NCBI GenBank assembly: GCA_022843175.1
Contig: JALHOE010000077.1
Coordinates: 1-36,927 of the forward strand
Source of the DNA: Deltaproteobacteria bacterium
GTDB lineage: Bacteria; Myxococcota_A; Polyangia; Polyangiales; JADJMO01
Direction: 5' to 3'
Length of the DNA: 36,927 nt
Shown: positions 23,366 through 32,156 of the stretch, piece by piece
Layout of the letters: the number at the start of each line of letters is the position of its first letter
Numbering within the stretch: the first letter of the stretch is position 1
The notes under the pieces: generated by a model
The model's database searches: none
The model's input: the letters and a program-made list of their open reading frames with translations, nothing else
What the model was told of the DNA's origin: nothing
Position numbers and translations under genes: made by a program

Positions 23366-23773
23366 TCAGTGCCCGCCGGCCGGTCCCGGCAGCATGGCGC
23401 ATTTCAGCTTACCGGCCGGGTTCTTCGCGCAACCGCAGTGGTTGAAGTTGCAGTCGAGGGTGCCGCCGCGGCAGTCCATGGTGCACATCATGCCGGCCGG
23501 CATGGCGCCGGCGTTGGCGACGGCGACGCACTTGTCGGGGTGGCAGGTGCGGAAGCCGGTGCAGTCGTCGGCCTTGCTGCAGTCGTCGTCGCTGAAGACC
23601 GGCGCCTTCACCGCGGCGTTGGGCGGCATCTCGATCGGCACCTCGCTCGCGCTCGCGGAGGGCGCCGCGCTGGCCGACGCAGCCACGGTCGCCGAGGTCG
23701 CGGGGGCGACCGACGGCTGCGGCGTCGCCGGCGAGCAGGCGAGAAGGACGGCGGAGACGGAGACGATGCGCAT
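23366..23773 (-). CDS. Small Cys-rich lipoprotein
   Basis: 135 residues from ATG at 23773. The signal peptide ends in LLAC (Cys13), a good lipobox. Residues about 14-60 are a Pro/Ala/Ser/Thr-rich linker. The last ~75 residues hold ten Cys residues (DDDCSKADDCTGFRTC, DKCVAV, MMCTMDCRGG, LDCNFNHCGC, LKCAML). The spacing suggests a compact disulfide-bonded or metal-binding domain, and the NHCGC part is notable. It lies between the NtrC-type regulator (15 bp) and the NHLRC2-like gene (27 bp) on one strand, so all three may be co-transcribed. A thioredoxin-fold protein next to a Cys-rich lipoprotein suggests oxidative folding, which is inference. No named family is recognised. Confidence 0.85.
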   Translation of the reverse strand: MRIVSVSAVLLACSPATPQPSVAPATSATVAASASAAPSASASEVPIEMPPNAAVKAPVFSDDDCSKADDCTGFRTCHPDKCVAVANAGAMPAGMMCTMDCRGGTLDCNFNHCGCAKNPAGKLKCAMLPGPAGGH

Positions 23774-23788
23774 CGCTGAACCCTCGAC

Positions 23789-25153
<1,365 letters not shown>

Positions 25154-25166
25154 AGCTACGCAAACA

Positions 25167-25194
25167 TTTCTATGACGATCTGGCCGGGAAGCAA
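25167..25194 (-). promoter_or_regulatory. Candidate promoter of the NtrC-type regulator
   Basis: On the minus strand, TTGCTT (25194-25189) and TAGAAA (25172-25167) are separated by 16 bp. They lie in the 62-bp gap between the tandem kinase and the regulator. A start near 25160 would give a leader of only about seven nt. This is a weak match, so co-transcription with the kinase gene remains possible. Confidence 0.25.
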
Positions 25195-25215
25195 GGCCCG
25201 TTTGTGCCGCCACGA

Positions 25216-28203
25216 TCAGCCGAGCAGTTTTTGCGTGGGCTTCTTCTTCTTCATGTGGCGCACGCCGGCCTTGTGCGGATGGACGAGCTCGAGGTCCTTG
25301 AGCATGCCCTTGGCCTCCGCCTGATCGGGGTGGCTCTTGAGGATCTCCTCCAGGCGCGCGCGCGCTTCGTCGTAGCGGCCCGCGGCGCGCAGCGCGCGCG
25401 CGTCGAACATCCGCGGCTCGACGGCGGCCTTGTCGGCGTGGCGTGCGATCCACGCGACGCACGCCTGATGGGCCTCGGTCGGCTGCCCGGCGGCGAGCGC
25501 GGCGCGGGCCCACGCCGCGGCAGAGGCCGCAGTGCCGTCCTCCTTGGCGCTCCGCGCGAGGTCGAGCGCGACCTCGGTCTCGCCGGCGCCGATCTTCTCG
25601 TCGATCTCGGTGATCTTCGACTTCGGCTCCACCGTCGAGGCGAGCAACGGGGCCGGCGAGGACACCGCGGGCTTCACGGTCGGCTTGGGTCGCGCGATCG
25701 CCGCGGGGATCTCCTGCGTCGGGGCCGGCATCGGCAGCGCGACGCGCGGCTCCTGCTTCATCATCGGCTTCATCACGGGCGTCTCCGGCGGCGCGGCGAT
25801 CGGGGCGTGGGCCGCGACGACCGGCGCGGACGCGCTCTTGAGCACGTGGGCGCGCTGCAGCAGGTGAACGAGGTCCTCCTTGCTCAGCGGCTTGTGGCCG
25901 CTGCCGATGAAGGCCGCGATGGCGCAGCTCGCGATCGCCGCGAGGGCGAGGGGGCCGAACTTACGGCGGCGCGGACGCTCGATCCGCGAGGTGCGCTCCG
26001 GCTGCTCGGTCGCGCCGCCCCGCGGGGCGTCGAAGACCATGTCGTAGTCGAGCTCGACGGGGATCTCCCGGACCGGCGCCAGCGCGGGCACGCTCTTCTC
26101 GTCGGTCGAATAGAACCCGCCGTAGCACGCCTCCTCGAGCGCTTCGCGCATCTCGCTCGCGTCGTGGAAGCGCGCGCCGCGGTCCTTGGCCAGCGCCTTC
26201 ATCACGACCTTCTCGACCGCCTCGGGGATCCCGCGGTGGGGAGCGACCTCGCGGACCGGGCGCGCGTCCTCGCGGAGGTGCATCGACATCATCAGGATCG
26301 GCGACGGCGCATCGAACGGCGTGCGACCGGTCAGCAGCTGGTAGAGCACGCAGCCGAGCGCGTAGATGTCCGCGCGACCGTCCACGTCGCTGCCGTTGAC
26401 CTGCTCGGGGGCCATCGTGTCGGGCGTGCCGAAGATCGCGCCGGCCTTGGAGAGGTTCGGATCGTCCTCGCCGCGGATCTCGCTCGCCGACGTCGGCGCG
26501 CCCTCGCCGCGCATCTCCTTGGCGACGCCGAAGTCGAGGAGCTTGAGCCCGATCTCGCCGAACGAGGTCGGCCTGCGGCCCTGGTAGTTGAGGAACAGGT
26601 TGGCCGGCTTGAGGTCACGATGGACGAGCCCCGCGGCGTGCGCGGCCTCGAGCGCGCGGCAGGTCTTGATCGCGAGCTCGCAGCCGTCGCGCCAGTCGAT
26701 GCCCTTCTCGCGGTCGATGAACGACTCGAGCGTCTCGCCCTCGAGGCGCTCCATCGTGAAGAACAAGCGGCCCGCCCACTCCGAGTCCTCGGGCGCGCCG
26801 GCGGTCTGACCGAAGTCGTAGACGTGCACCAGGTTGGGGTGCGAGAGCGACGCGATCGCGCGGGCTTCGCGGCGGAAGCGCGCCACGAACTCCGGCGACG
26901 CCGAGTGCTGCGCCTGCAGCAGCTTGACCGCCACCTTGCGCCCGAGATCGACGTGCTCCGCCTCGTAGACGACGCCCATCGCGCCCTCGCCGAGCCGGCG
27001 GATCAGGCGGTAGCGCGTCCCCGGCAGGGCGTCGGGCGTGTCGCTCGCAGGCTCGGGGGTGCTCTCGCGGCGACGCGCGGGAGCCGACGGCGAGAGCTCC
27101 GAGAGCTCGCTCGCGAGCACTCGGCGCGCCTTGGCGACGAGGCGCACGAACTCCACGCGCGAGGCGGCGGGCTCGGTCGGATAGAGGCGGGCGAGCATCG
27201 ACTTCACCCGGGCGCGCACGCCGCGCTCCTCGACGGGCCGACGCGGCGCCGACGACAACAGGCCCGCGAGCGCCTGCGCGGCCTCGCGCCCGTGTCCGCA
27301 GCGCGCCGAGGCGACCGGCTCGGTGAGCCACGCGACGATGCGATCGAGCTCGGCGGGGATCGGGCCGTCGCCGAGCTGGGCGAGGGTGGGATCGCCCGAC
27401 AGCTTCGCGGGACGCAGCTTCCCCGCCGTGACGTTCGCGACATGATCCGCGGCGTCGCCCTCGAGGAACCGACGCCCCGCGGCCAGCTCCCACAGCATCA
27501 CGCCGAGCGCGTAGAGATCGGCGCGCGGCGTCGCCGAGTCGCCTCGAGCGACCTCGGGGGCCACGTAGCCGGGCTTGGCGAGCACGGTGCCCGAGACGGT
27601 GTGGCAGCGGCGGTTGTCGCCGCGCGCGGTGCCGAAGTCGATGAGCTTCACGTCGCCGGAGAAGCCGACCATCACGTTCTGCGGCGAGAGATCGCGGTGC
27701 ACGATCCCGAGGGGCGCGCCGTCGGGGCCGGTCCGCTCGTGGACGTGGGCGAGGGCGCTCGCCATCTCCAGCGTCACCGCCACCGCGTCGGCCCAGGGCA
27801 GGGGCTTGCCGAGGCGCGAGAGCCGCGCGCGCACATCGGCGAGCGAGCGTCCCTCGACGTACTCGACCACGACATAGGGATCGCCGTGCTCGTCGACCGA
27901 GGCCTCGATGATCCGAGCCACGCCCGGATCGTCGAGCTGCGACTGGACGCGCGCCTCGTCGAGGAAGCGCGCGTGGAAGGAGGGATCGCTCCGGTAGTCG
28001 CGGCGGATTCGCTTCACCACCACCGGCCGCTCGGCGCCCTCGATGCCGATCGTCGTCGCGAGGAAGACCTCGCCCATTCCGCCGCGCACGAGCAACCGCA
28101 GGAGGACGTAGTGTCCGAGGAGGCGGGGCAGCACGTCGGCCGGCTCGGCCTTGTCGGTCGTGTTCGCGTTGGCCTTCGCGGCGAGCGTGGCGGCGTTGCT
28201 CAT
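25216..28203 (-). CDS. Tandem two-domain Ser/Thr protein kinase with TM helix and TPR-like C-terminus
   Basis: 995 residues from ATG at 28203. Kinase domain 1 (about 30-310) has Gly loop VRGGMGEVFLA, Lys64 in VVVKRI, HRDLSPQN (169-176), DFG at 189-191 and APEV. The catalytic-loop Lys is replaced by Ser, as in many myxobacterial kinases. Kinase domain 2 (about 397-690) has GEGAMGVVYEA, Lys427 in VAVKLL, HRDLKPAN (528-535), DFG at 557-559 and APEQ, a fully canonical set. A basic stretch (RPRRRK) precedes one helix (about 750-768). The outer part (about 770-995) is Pro/Ala-rich, then helical with TPR-like units near RMFDARALRAAGRYDEARARLEEIL. Two complete kinase domains in one receptor suggest trans-phosphorylation within the chain. 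It is upstream of the NtrC-type regulator and divergent from the zinc-ribbon gene. Confidence 0.93.
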   Translation of the reverse strand: MSNAATLAAKANANTTDKAEPADVLPRLLGHYVLLRLLVRGGMGEVFLATTIGIEGAERPVVVKRIRRDYRSDPSFHARFLDEARVQSQLDDPGVARIIEASVDEHGDPYVVVEYVEGRSLADVRARLSRLGKPLPWADAVAVTLEMASALAHVHERTGPDGAPLGIVHRDLSPQNVMVGFSGDVKLIDFGTARGDNRRCHTVSGTVLAKPGYVAPEVARGDSATPRADLYALGVMLWELAAGRRFLEGDAADHVANVTAGKLRPAKLSGDPTLAQLGDGPIPAELDRIVAWLTEPVASARCGHGREAAQALAGLLSSAPRRPVEERGVRARVKSMLARLYPTEPAASRVEFVRLVAKARRVLASELSELSPSAPARRRESTPEPASDTPDALPGTRYRLIRRLGEGAMGVVYEAEHVDLGRKVAVKLLQAQHSASPEFVARFRREARAIASLSHPNLVHVYDFGQTAGAPEDSEWAGRLFFTMERLEGETLESFIDREKGIDWRDGCELAIKTCRALEAAHAAGLVHRDLKPANLFLNYQGRRPTSFGEIGLKLLDFGVAKEMRGEGAPTSASEIRGEDDPNLSKAGAIFGTPDTMAPEQVNGSDVDGRADIYALGCVLYQLLTGRTPFDAPSPILMMSMHLREDARPVREVAPHRGIPEAVEKVVMKALAKDRGARFHDASEMREALEEACYGGFYSTDEKSVPALAPVREIPVELDYDMVFDAPRGGATEQPERTSRIERPRRRKFGPLALAAIASCAIAAFIGSGHKPLSKEDLVHLLQRAHVLKSASAPVVAAHAPIAAPPETPVMKPMMKQEPRVALPMPAPTQEIPAAIARPKPTVKPAVSSPAPLLASTVEPKSKITEIDEKIGAGETEVALDLARSAKEDGTAASAAAWARAALAAGQPTEAHQACVAWIARHADKAAVEPRMFDARALRAAGRYDEARARLEEILKSHPDQAEAKGMLKDLELVHPHKAGVRHMKKKKPTQKLLG

Positions 28204-28401
28204 GGCCCGAAGGTGCCGATGTAGGTGCGCGACGTACAACTTTTCGTTGTCACTTTTTCGGCCCGATTTGCGAGCGCGTGGCAGCGGGGCGCGGAGACCA
28301 GCTCGAACCAACCTCTGAGGTTGCCTCTCAAGCGCTGGAAATGGCTGACGAAAGATCTCCGCACTCAGAGCGCTGCACGAACTGGCGTATCGTTCGAGCG
28401 A
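28204..28401. other. Divergent intergenic region with two palindromes
   Basis: 198 bp between the tandem kinase gene and the zinc-ribbon gene. It contains ACAAC-TTTTC-GTTGT (28236-28250), a perfect inverted repeat 33 bp before the kinase start, and CAACCTC-T-GAGGTTG (28309-28323), a 15-bp near-perfect palindrome about midway. Both are less GC-rich than their surroundings and are candidate operators. No convincing -10/-35 pair was found on either strand. Confidence 0.4.
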
Positions 28402-29874
28402 ATGTCGGTTTGCCCGTGGTGCAAGGCGCGGAACCCGCCCGGAAATCAGACATGCCTCAAGTGCGGCAAGCGCGCGGCGGACCACCCCTCGGTCACCGGG
28501 CGCGTCGTCGGCGACGAGTTCGGCGACGACGACGACGTCGCGCAGGGCCCCGCGCTCGACCTCGATCTCGACACCTCGCGCGCGCAGCCGGGAAGGACCC
28601 AGCAGGAGTTGGGCCGCGAGGTGACCGACGGGTTCGGCGACGAGGACGAAGACGAGCCGCCCCCCGGCGGCGCGCTCGATCTCGATCTCGGGTCGCCCGA
28701 GGCGGACTACGAGCCCCACGCGCCGGTCGCACCAGAGCCGGAGAAGCCGAAGCCGCGCGAGGCGATCACGCGGCCGGGGCCGGCCGCGGGCGAGGGGATC
28801 GAGATCGATCCCTTCGAGGTGCGCGCGCTCGCCGACTACGGGCCCGATCCCAAGGGAATCGTCGCGGCGGTCCCCTACGCGTTCCGCGTGCTCCGCCGGC
28901 AGCGCGACCTCAAGCGCGCGCTCGAGGGCGTGCGACGCAACCTCCGCGACGCCGAGGCCAAGCGGGACGAGCGCCTCATCGAGCTCGGCACCCTGCTCAA
29001 GCCGATCATCCTCGGCAACGCCGAGTATGCCTCGATCGCCTCGTCGCTCGGAAGCGCCGAGAAGCTCGTGTCGGAGCGCGAGCAGGCGCTCGCCGAGACC
29101 AACAGCGCCTTCCGCGACAAGGCCAAGGCGATCGACGAGCAGATCGTCCAGCTCGATCCGACGCTCGCCGCCGCGCGCGCGACGATCGACGAGAAGCAGC
29201 GCGCATTCGAGGACGCCGATCGCCTTCGCCAGAAGCACGAGGCCCGCCGCAAGCGCGTCGAGATCGATGTCCGCGGCGCGCAGGCGAAGCTCGCGGCGCT
29301 CGAGACCTCACAGGCCGATCGCGCCGCCGCCCAACAGCTCGTCGCGGCGGCCAGCCAGGAGCGCGAGACCCGGGCCGCCGAAGAGGCGCTCGCGCAGCAG
29401 GCCGCGAGGGCGGCCGAAGCCGAGCTCGCCCGTGCGCGCGGCCACTACGAGCAGATCGAGGGGCAGGTCGAGGCGCTCCGCAAGAAGCGCCGCCTCCTCG
29501 AGCAGGAGTTCTCCCGCCAGGGAGCCGTGCGGAGCGAGGGCGTCGACGCTGCCTCCAAGGACGTGCGCAATGTCCTCCTCGAGGTCGGTCGCAAGACGTG
29601 GAAGGCCGGACCGGACGTCGAGGGCGCGGCCATGCGCCGCAAGGGCGTCACCGACGCCGAGGCCCAGGTGACGAAGCTCCAGGTCGAGATGGAGAAGCAC
29701 GTCCGTGCGCTCGGCGCGGCCGACAAGCCGGCGGTGCGCAACGGGCTCGTGGTGGCGCTCGCAGCCGCGGTGATCCTGCTCGGCTCGTTCATCGCGTGGC
29801 GCGCGCTCCGCTCGAACCCATACTTGGAGCAGCAGCCGAAATCCCAGTTGGCCGCGCCGCTCCGCTACGTATGA
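28402..29874 (+). CDS. Zinc-ribbon, coiled-coil, tail-anchored membrane protein
   Basis: 490 residues from ATG at 28402. The N-terminus is a zinc ribbon: Cys4 and Cys7 in CPWC, Cys18 and Cys21 in CLKC. Two acidic repeats follow: EFGDDDDVAQGPALDLDLD and GFGDEDEDEPPPGGALDLDL. A Pro-rich stretch leads to a long coiled coil (about 185-430) rich in Glu, Ala, Arg and Lys (for example RRQRDLKRALEGVRRNLRDA and EQIEGQVEALRKKRRLLEQ). One helix near the C-terminus (about 455-473, VVALAAAVILLGSFIAWRA) anchors the protein, with the coiled coil and zinc ribbon facing the cytoplasm if the tail is the only helix. The stop overlaps the trpF start as ATGA. The architecture resembles a scaffold or tether rather than an enzyme. 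Function unknown. Confidence 0.85.
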   Translation: MSVCPWCKARNPPGNQTCLKCGKRAADHPSVTGRVVGDEFGDDDDVAQGPALDLDLDTSRAQPGRTQQELGREVTDGFGDEDEDEPPPGGALDLDLGSPEADYEPHAPVAPEPEKPKPREAITRPGPAAGEGIEIDPFEVRALADYGPDPKGIVAAVPYAFRVLRRQRDLKRALEGVRRNLRDAEAKRDERLIELGTLLKPIILGNAEYASIASSLGSAEKLVSEREQALAETNSAFRDKAKAIDEQIVQLDPTLAAARATIDEKQRAFEDADRLRQKHEARRKRVEIDVRGAQAKLAALETSQADRAAAQQLVAAASQERETRAAEEALAQQAARAAEAELARARGHYEQIEGQVEALRKKRRLLEQEFSRQGAVRSEGVDAASKDVRNVLLEVGRKTWKAGPDVEGAAMRRKGVTDAEAQVTKLQVEMEKHVRALGAADKPAVRNGLVVALAAAVILLGSFIAWRALRSNPYLEQQPKSQLAAPLRYV

Positions 29875-30491
29875 CCGTCCACATCAAGGTCTGCGGCGTC
29901 ACCAACGTCGACGACGCGCTCGGGTGCGTCGCGCTCGGCGTGTCCGCGATCGGACTGAACTTCGTGCCCGGGACGCCGCGGGTGGTCGACCTCGACACGG
30001 CGCGCGCGATCGCCGCCGCGGTCTCGGGGAGGGCGCTCCTCGTCGGCGTCGTGGCCAACGCGACGCGCGAGACGATGGAGCGCATCCGTACGGTGGTCGG
30101 GTGCCTCCAGCTGCACGGCGACGAGCCGCCCGAGGCGCTCGAGCCCTTTCTTCCCCACGCCTACAAGGCGATTCGGGTCGCCGACGCCGCCGACATCGCG
30201 CTCGCCGAGCGCTACCCCGGCGAGCACGTGCTGGTCGACGCGCGGGTCGAGGGAGCGCTCGGGGGCACCGGCGTCCGGGTCGATCCGGCGCTGGTGGCAC
30301 CGCTCGCGCGCAAACGGCGGGTAACCCTCGCGGGCGGACTCCGACCGAGCAACGTGGCCGAGGCGCTCCAAGCAGTGCACCCCTACGCCGTCGACGTGGC
30401 GAGCGGGGTGGAGCGGGCCGGCGATCCGCGACGCAAGGACCTCGCGGCGGTCGAGGCGTTCGTCGCGGCAGTGCGGGCCCATGGTTTTTGA
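29871..30491 (+). CDS. trpF: Phosphoribosylanthranilate isomerase
   Basis: 206 residues from ATG at 29871, the normal length. TrpF converts N-(5'-phosphoribosyl)anthranilate to CdRP, the third step of tryptophan synthesis, as a TIM barrel. Catalytic Cys8 is in IKVCGVT and catalytic Asp123 in LVDARVEG. QLHGDE (80-85) and LAGGLRPSNV are family blocks, and the phosphate-binding end DVASGVE is present. No other trp gene is in the window. The gene is instead coupled by a four-base ATGA overlap to the zinc-ribbon coiled-coil gene, an unusual place for trpF. The next gene starts 33 bp downstream. Confidence 0.95.
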   Translation: MTVHIKVCGVTNVDDALGCVALGVSAIGLNFVPGTPRVVDLDTARAIAAAVSGRALLVGVVANATRETMERIRTVVGCLQLHGDEPPEALEPFLPHAYKAIRVADAADIALAERYPGEHVLVDARVEGALGGTGVRVDPALVAPLARKRRVTLAGGLRPSNVAEALQAVHPYAVDVASGVERAGDPRRKDLAAVEAFVAAVRAHGF

Positions 30492-30524
30492 CCCCTCGGA
30501 GCCCAGCATCTACCGTTGAGCGGG

Positions 30525-31193
30525 ATGACGCGCCACGAAACGGCAGACGCGCTCTCGCGTTTCAGCCGCGAGCTCGAACCCGGCGCCATCCTCTTTCGCG
30601 AGGGCGAGGCGGGGGGCGAGATGTTCGTCATCCAGTCCGGCCACGTGCGCATCAGCAAGCGCGTCGCCAACGGCGACAAAGTGCTCGCGACGCTCGGCCC
30701 CGGGGAGTTCCTCGGCGAGATGGCGATCCTCAACGCCAAGCCCCGCGTCGCCACCGCCACGGTCACCGAGGACGAGCCGGCGAAGGTGCTCGTGATCGAC
30801 GCGCAGCGATTCGAGCAGATGATCGCCAACAACCGCGAGATCACCCTGCGGCTCATCAAGAAGCTGGCCTCGCGCCTCGACAGCGCCGACACCCTCATCG
30901 AGATCCTCATGCACAAGGATCCGAAGGCGCGGGTCATGCGGGGGCTCTCCCGGCACGCCGAGGCGTTCGGGGTGCAGACCGACCATGGCGTTCGCATTAC
31001 GCTCACCGCGCAGGAGCTCTCCGCGCAGGTGAACGTCGACCCCGAACAAACCGAAGAGGTGCTCCACCGCCTCAAGCGCGTGCGCGTGCTGTCGATCGAA
31101 CCGTCGGGCACGATCCTCGTCCACGACCTCGAGCGGCTCTTCGACTTCCTCGAGTTCCTCGCGATGCCGCAGAAGTTCGGCGGAGAGTCCTAA
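30525..31193 (+). CDS. Crp/Fnr-like cyclic-nucleotide-binding regulator
   Basis: 222 residues from ATG at 30525; a TTG at 30516 is an alternative. Residues about 10-115 form a cyclic-nucleotide-binding domain. The phosphate-binding cassette is intact: GEFLGEMAIL (60-69), where Glu65 would hold the ribose, and PRVATATV, where Arg74 would hold the cyclic phosphate. A long helix follows (REITLRLIKKLASRLDSA). The C-terminal part is Crp-like winged helix: LTAQELSAQVNVDPEQTEEVLHR, split here as helices two and three, then SIEPSGTILVHDLERL. The recognition helix is less basic than in Crp, so DNA binding is likely but not certain. Its stop overlaps the start of the phosphodiesterase gene (TAATG), which implies coupling between sensing and breakdown of a cyclic nucleotide. 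Confidence 0.9.
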   Translation: MTRHETADALSRFSRELEPGAILFREGEAGGEMFVIQSGHVRISKRVANGDKVLATLGPGEFLGEMAILNAKPRVATATVTEDEPAKVLVIDAQRFEQMIANNREITLRLIKKLASRLDSADTLIEILMHKDPKARVMRGLSRHAEAFGVQTDHGVRITLTAQELSAQVNVDPEQTEEVLHRLKRVRVLSIEPSGTILVHDLERLFDFLEFLAMPQKFGGES

Positions 31194-31981
31194 TGGATCT
31201 GCGCGTCGTCGGTTGCCACGGCGGGGAGACCCCCAAGCATCGGACCAGCGGGTTCATGCTCCGCTCCGGCCGTCGCACGATCGCGATCGACGCCGGCTGT
31301 CTCACCACCGGGCTCACCCTCAAGGAGCAGTCCGCGCTCGACGCGGTCCTCGTGTCCCACGGGCACATGGACCACATGAAGGATCTCTCCACGCTGGCGG
31401 ACAACCGCTGCCAGAACGGCGCGCCGCCGCTGGTCATCGCCGGCGTGGCGCAGACGATCTCGATCCTCAAGAAGCACTTCTTCAACGGCCTCTTGTGGCC
31501 GGACTTCGCCAAGATCCCGAGCGCCGCGCAGCCGACGATCGTCTATCAGGTGCTCGATCCCGAGAAGGTCGAGACCATCGCCGGGTTCGAGGTGCAGTCG
31601 ATCATGGTGAGCCACACCATCGACTCGTGCGCCTTCCTGGTGCGCGGTCCGGGCGGGCGAGGGGGCGCGATCGCCTACTCGGGCGACACCGGCCCGACCG
31701 ACCGCCTGTGGGAGGTCCTCAACGAGGCCGACGACCTCCGCGCCATGCTCATGGAGGTCAGCTTCCCCAACGAGCAGCAGCGGCTCGCGACCGTGAGCGG
31801 CCACCACACCCCCGCGACGCTCGGCCCCGAGCTCCTCAAGCTCCGCCGCCACCGCGACGTGCCGATGCTGCTCTACCATATCAAGCCCACGTTCGAGCGC
31901 GTCGTCGAGCGCGAGCTCGCCAAGATCCGCAACGGCACCGAGCTCGCCGTGCTGCGCCTCGGCGACGAGTACGATCTCTAG
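31193..31981 (+). CDS. Class II cyclic-nucleotide phosphodiesterase-like metallohydrolase
   Basis: 262 residues from ATG at 31193. It is a metallo-beta-lactamase-fold hydrolase with SHGHMDHMKDL (His56, His58, Asp60, His61). Further metal ligands are likely in VSHTIDSCAF, YSGDTGPTDRLWE and LLYHIKP. GHHTPATLGPELLKL followed by LLYHIKPTFE is the pattern of the class II cyclic-nucleotide phosphodiesterases (yeast Pde1 type). These cleave 3',5'-cAMP or cGMP to the 5'-monophosphate. No signal peptide is seen, so the enzyme is cytoplasmic. It overlaps by one base the gene of a cyclic-nucleotide-binding regulator, which supports a cAMP/cGMP role over generic MBL activity. No cyclase gene is in the window. 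Confidence 0.9.
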   Translation: MDLRVVGCHGGETPKHRTSGFMLRSGRRTIAIDAGCLTTGLTLKEQSALDAVLVSHGHMDHMKDLSTLADNRCQNGAPPLVIAGVAQTISILKKHFFNGLLWPDFAKIPSAAQPTIVYQVLDPEKVETIAGFEVQSIMVSHTIDSCAFLVRGPGGRGGAIAYSGDTGPTDRLWEVLNEADDLRAMLMEVSFPNEQQRLATVSGHHTPATLGPELLKLRRHRDVPMLLYHIKPTFERVVERELAKIRNGTELAVLRLGDEYDL

Positions 31982-32003
31982 CCGGCGACGTCGGGCGCCC
32001 GCG

Positions 32004-32117
32004 CGCGCGCTCGACGCAGGCGCTCGCTCACGCGCGCGCCTGTCAGGCTGGGCGCTCGCTCGCGCGCTCGACGTAGGCGCTCGCTCACGCGCGCGCCTGT
32101 GAAGCTAGGCGCGCGCG
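32004..32117. repeat. Two tandem copies of a 57-bp repeat with internal hairpins
   Basis: Copy 1 is 32004-32060 and copy 2 is 32061-32117. They differ at only a handful of positions, mostly at the 3' end. Each contains AGGCGC (32018-32023, 32075-32080) and GCGCCT (32036-32041, 32093-32098), which can form a hairpin. They lie in the convergent gap between the phosphodiesterase gene and the MEMO1-family gene. No ORF crosses them convincingly. They look like part of a dispersed intergenic repeat family or a terminator array. Confidence 0.7.
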
Positions 32118-32125
32118 TCAGCGAG

Positions 32126-32153
32126 CTCCTATGCGTGTTTCAGCGCGTAGGAG
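32126..32153. terminator. Strong 10-bp hairpin at 3' end of MEMO1-family gene
   Basis: CTCCTATGCG (32126-32135) pairs with CGCGTAGGAG (32144-32153) with a single G-T wobble; the loop is eight bases. It lies three bases past the stop codon of the MEMO1-family gene and just after the 57-bp repeats. No U-run flanks it, so it may terminate transcription, protect the mRNA end or mark a repeat. Confidence 0.45.
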
Positions 32154-32156
32154 GAC

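Noticed and set aside
25154-25215. Sigma-54 promoter before the NtrC-type regulator (GGCAC on the minus strand)
   Set aside because: The GC element is not present at the required ten-base spacing.
25204-28224. A plus-strand frame of about 1000 codons opposite the tandem kinase
   Set aside because: It has the low-complexity composition of an antisense frame in GC-rich DNA, and the minus strand encodes two full kinase domains.
32004-32117. Possible CRISPR array
   Set aside because: Only two units, directly adjacent with no spacers, and no cas genes in the window.
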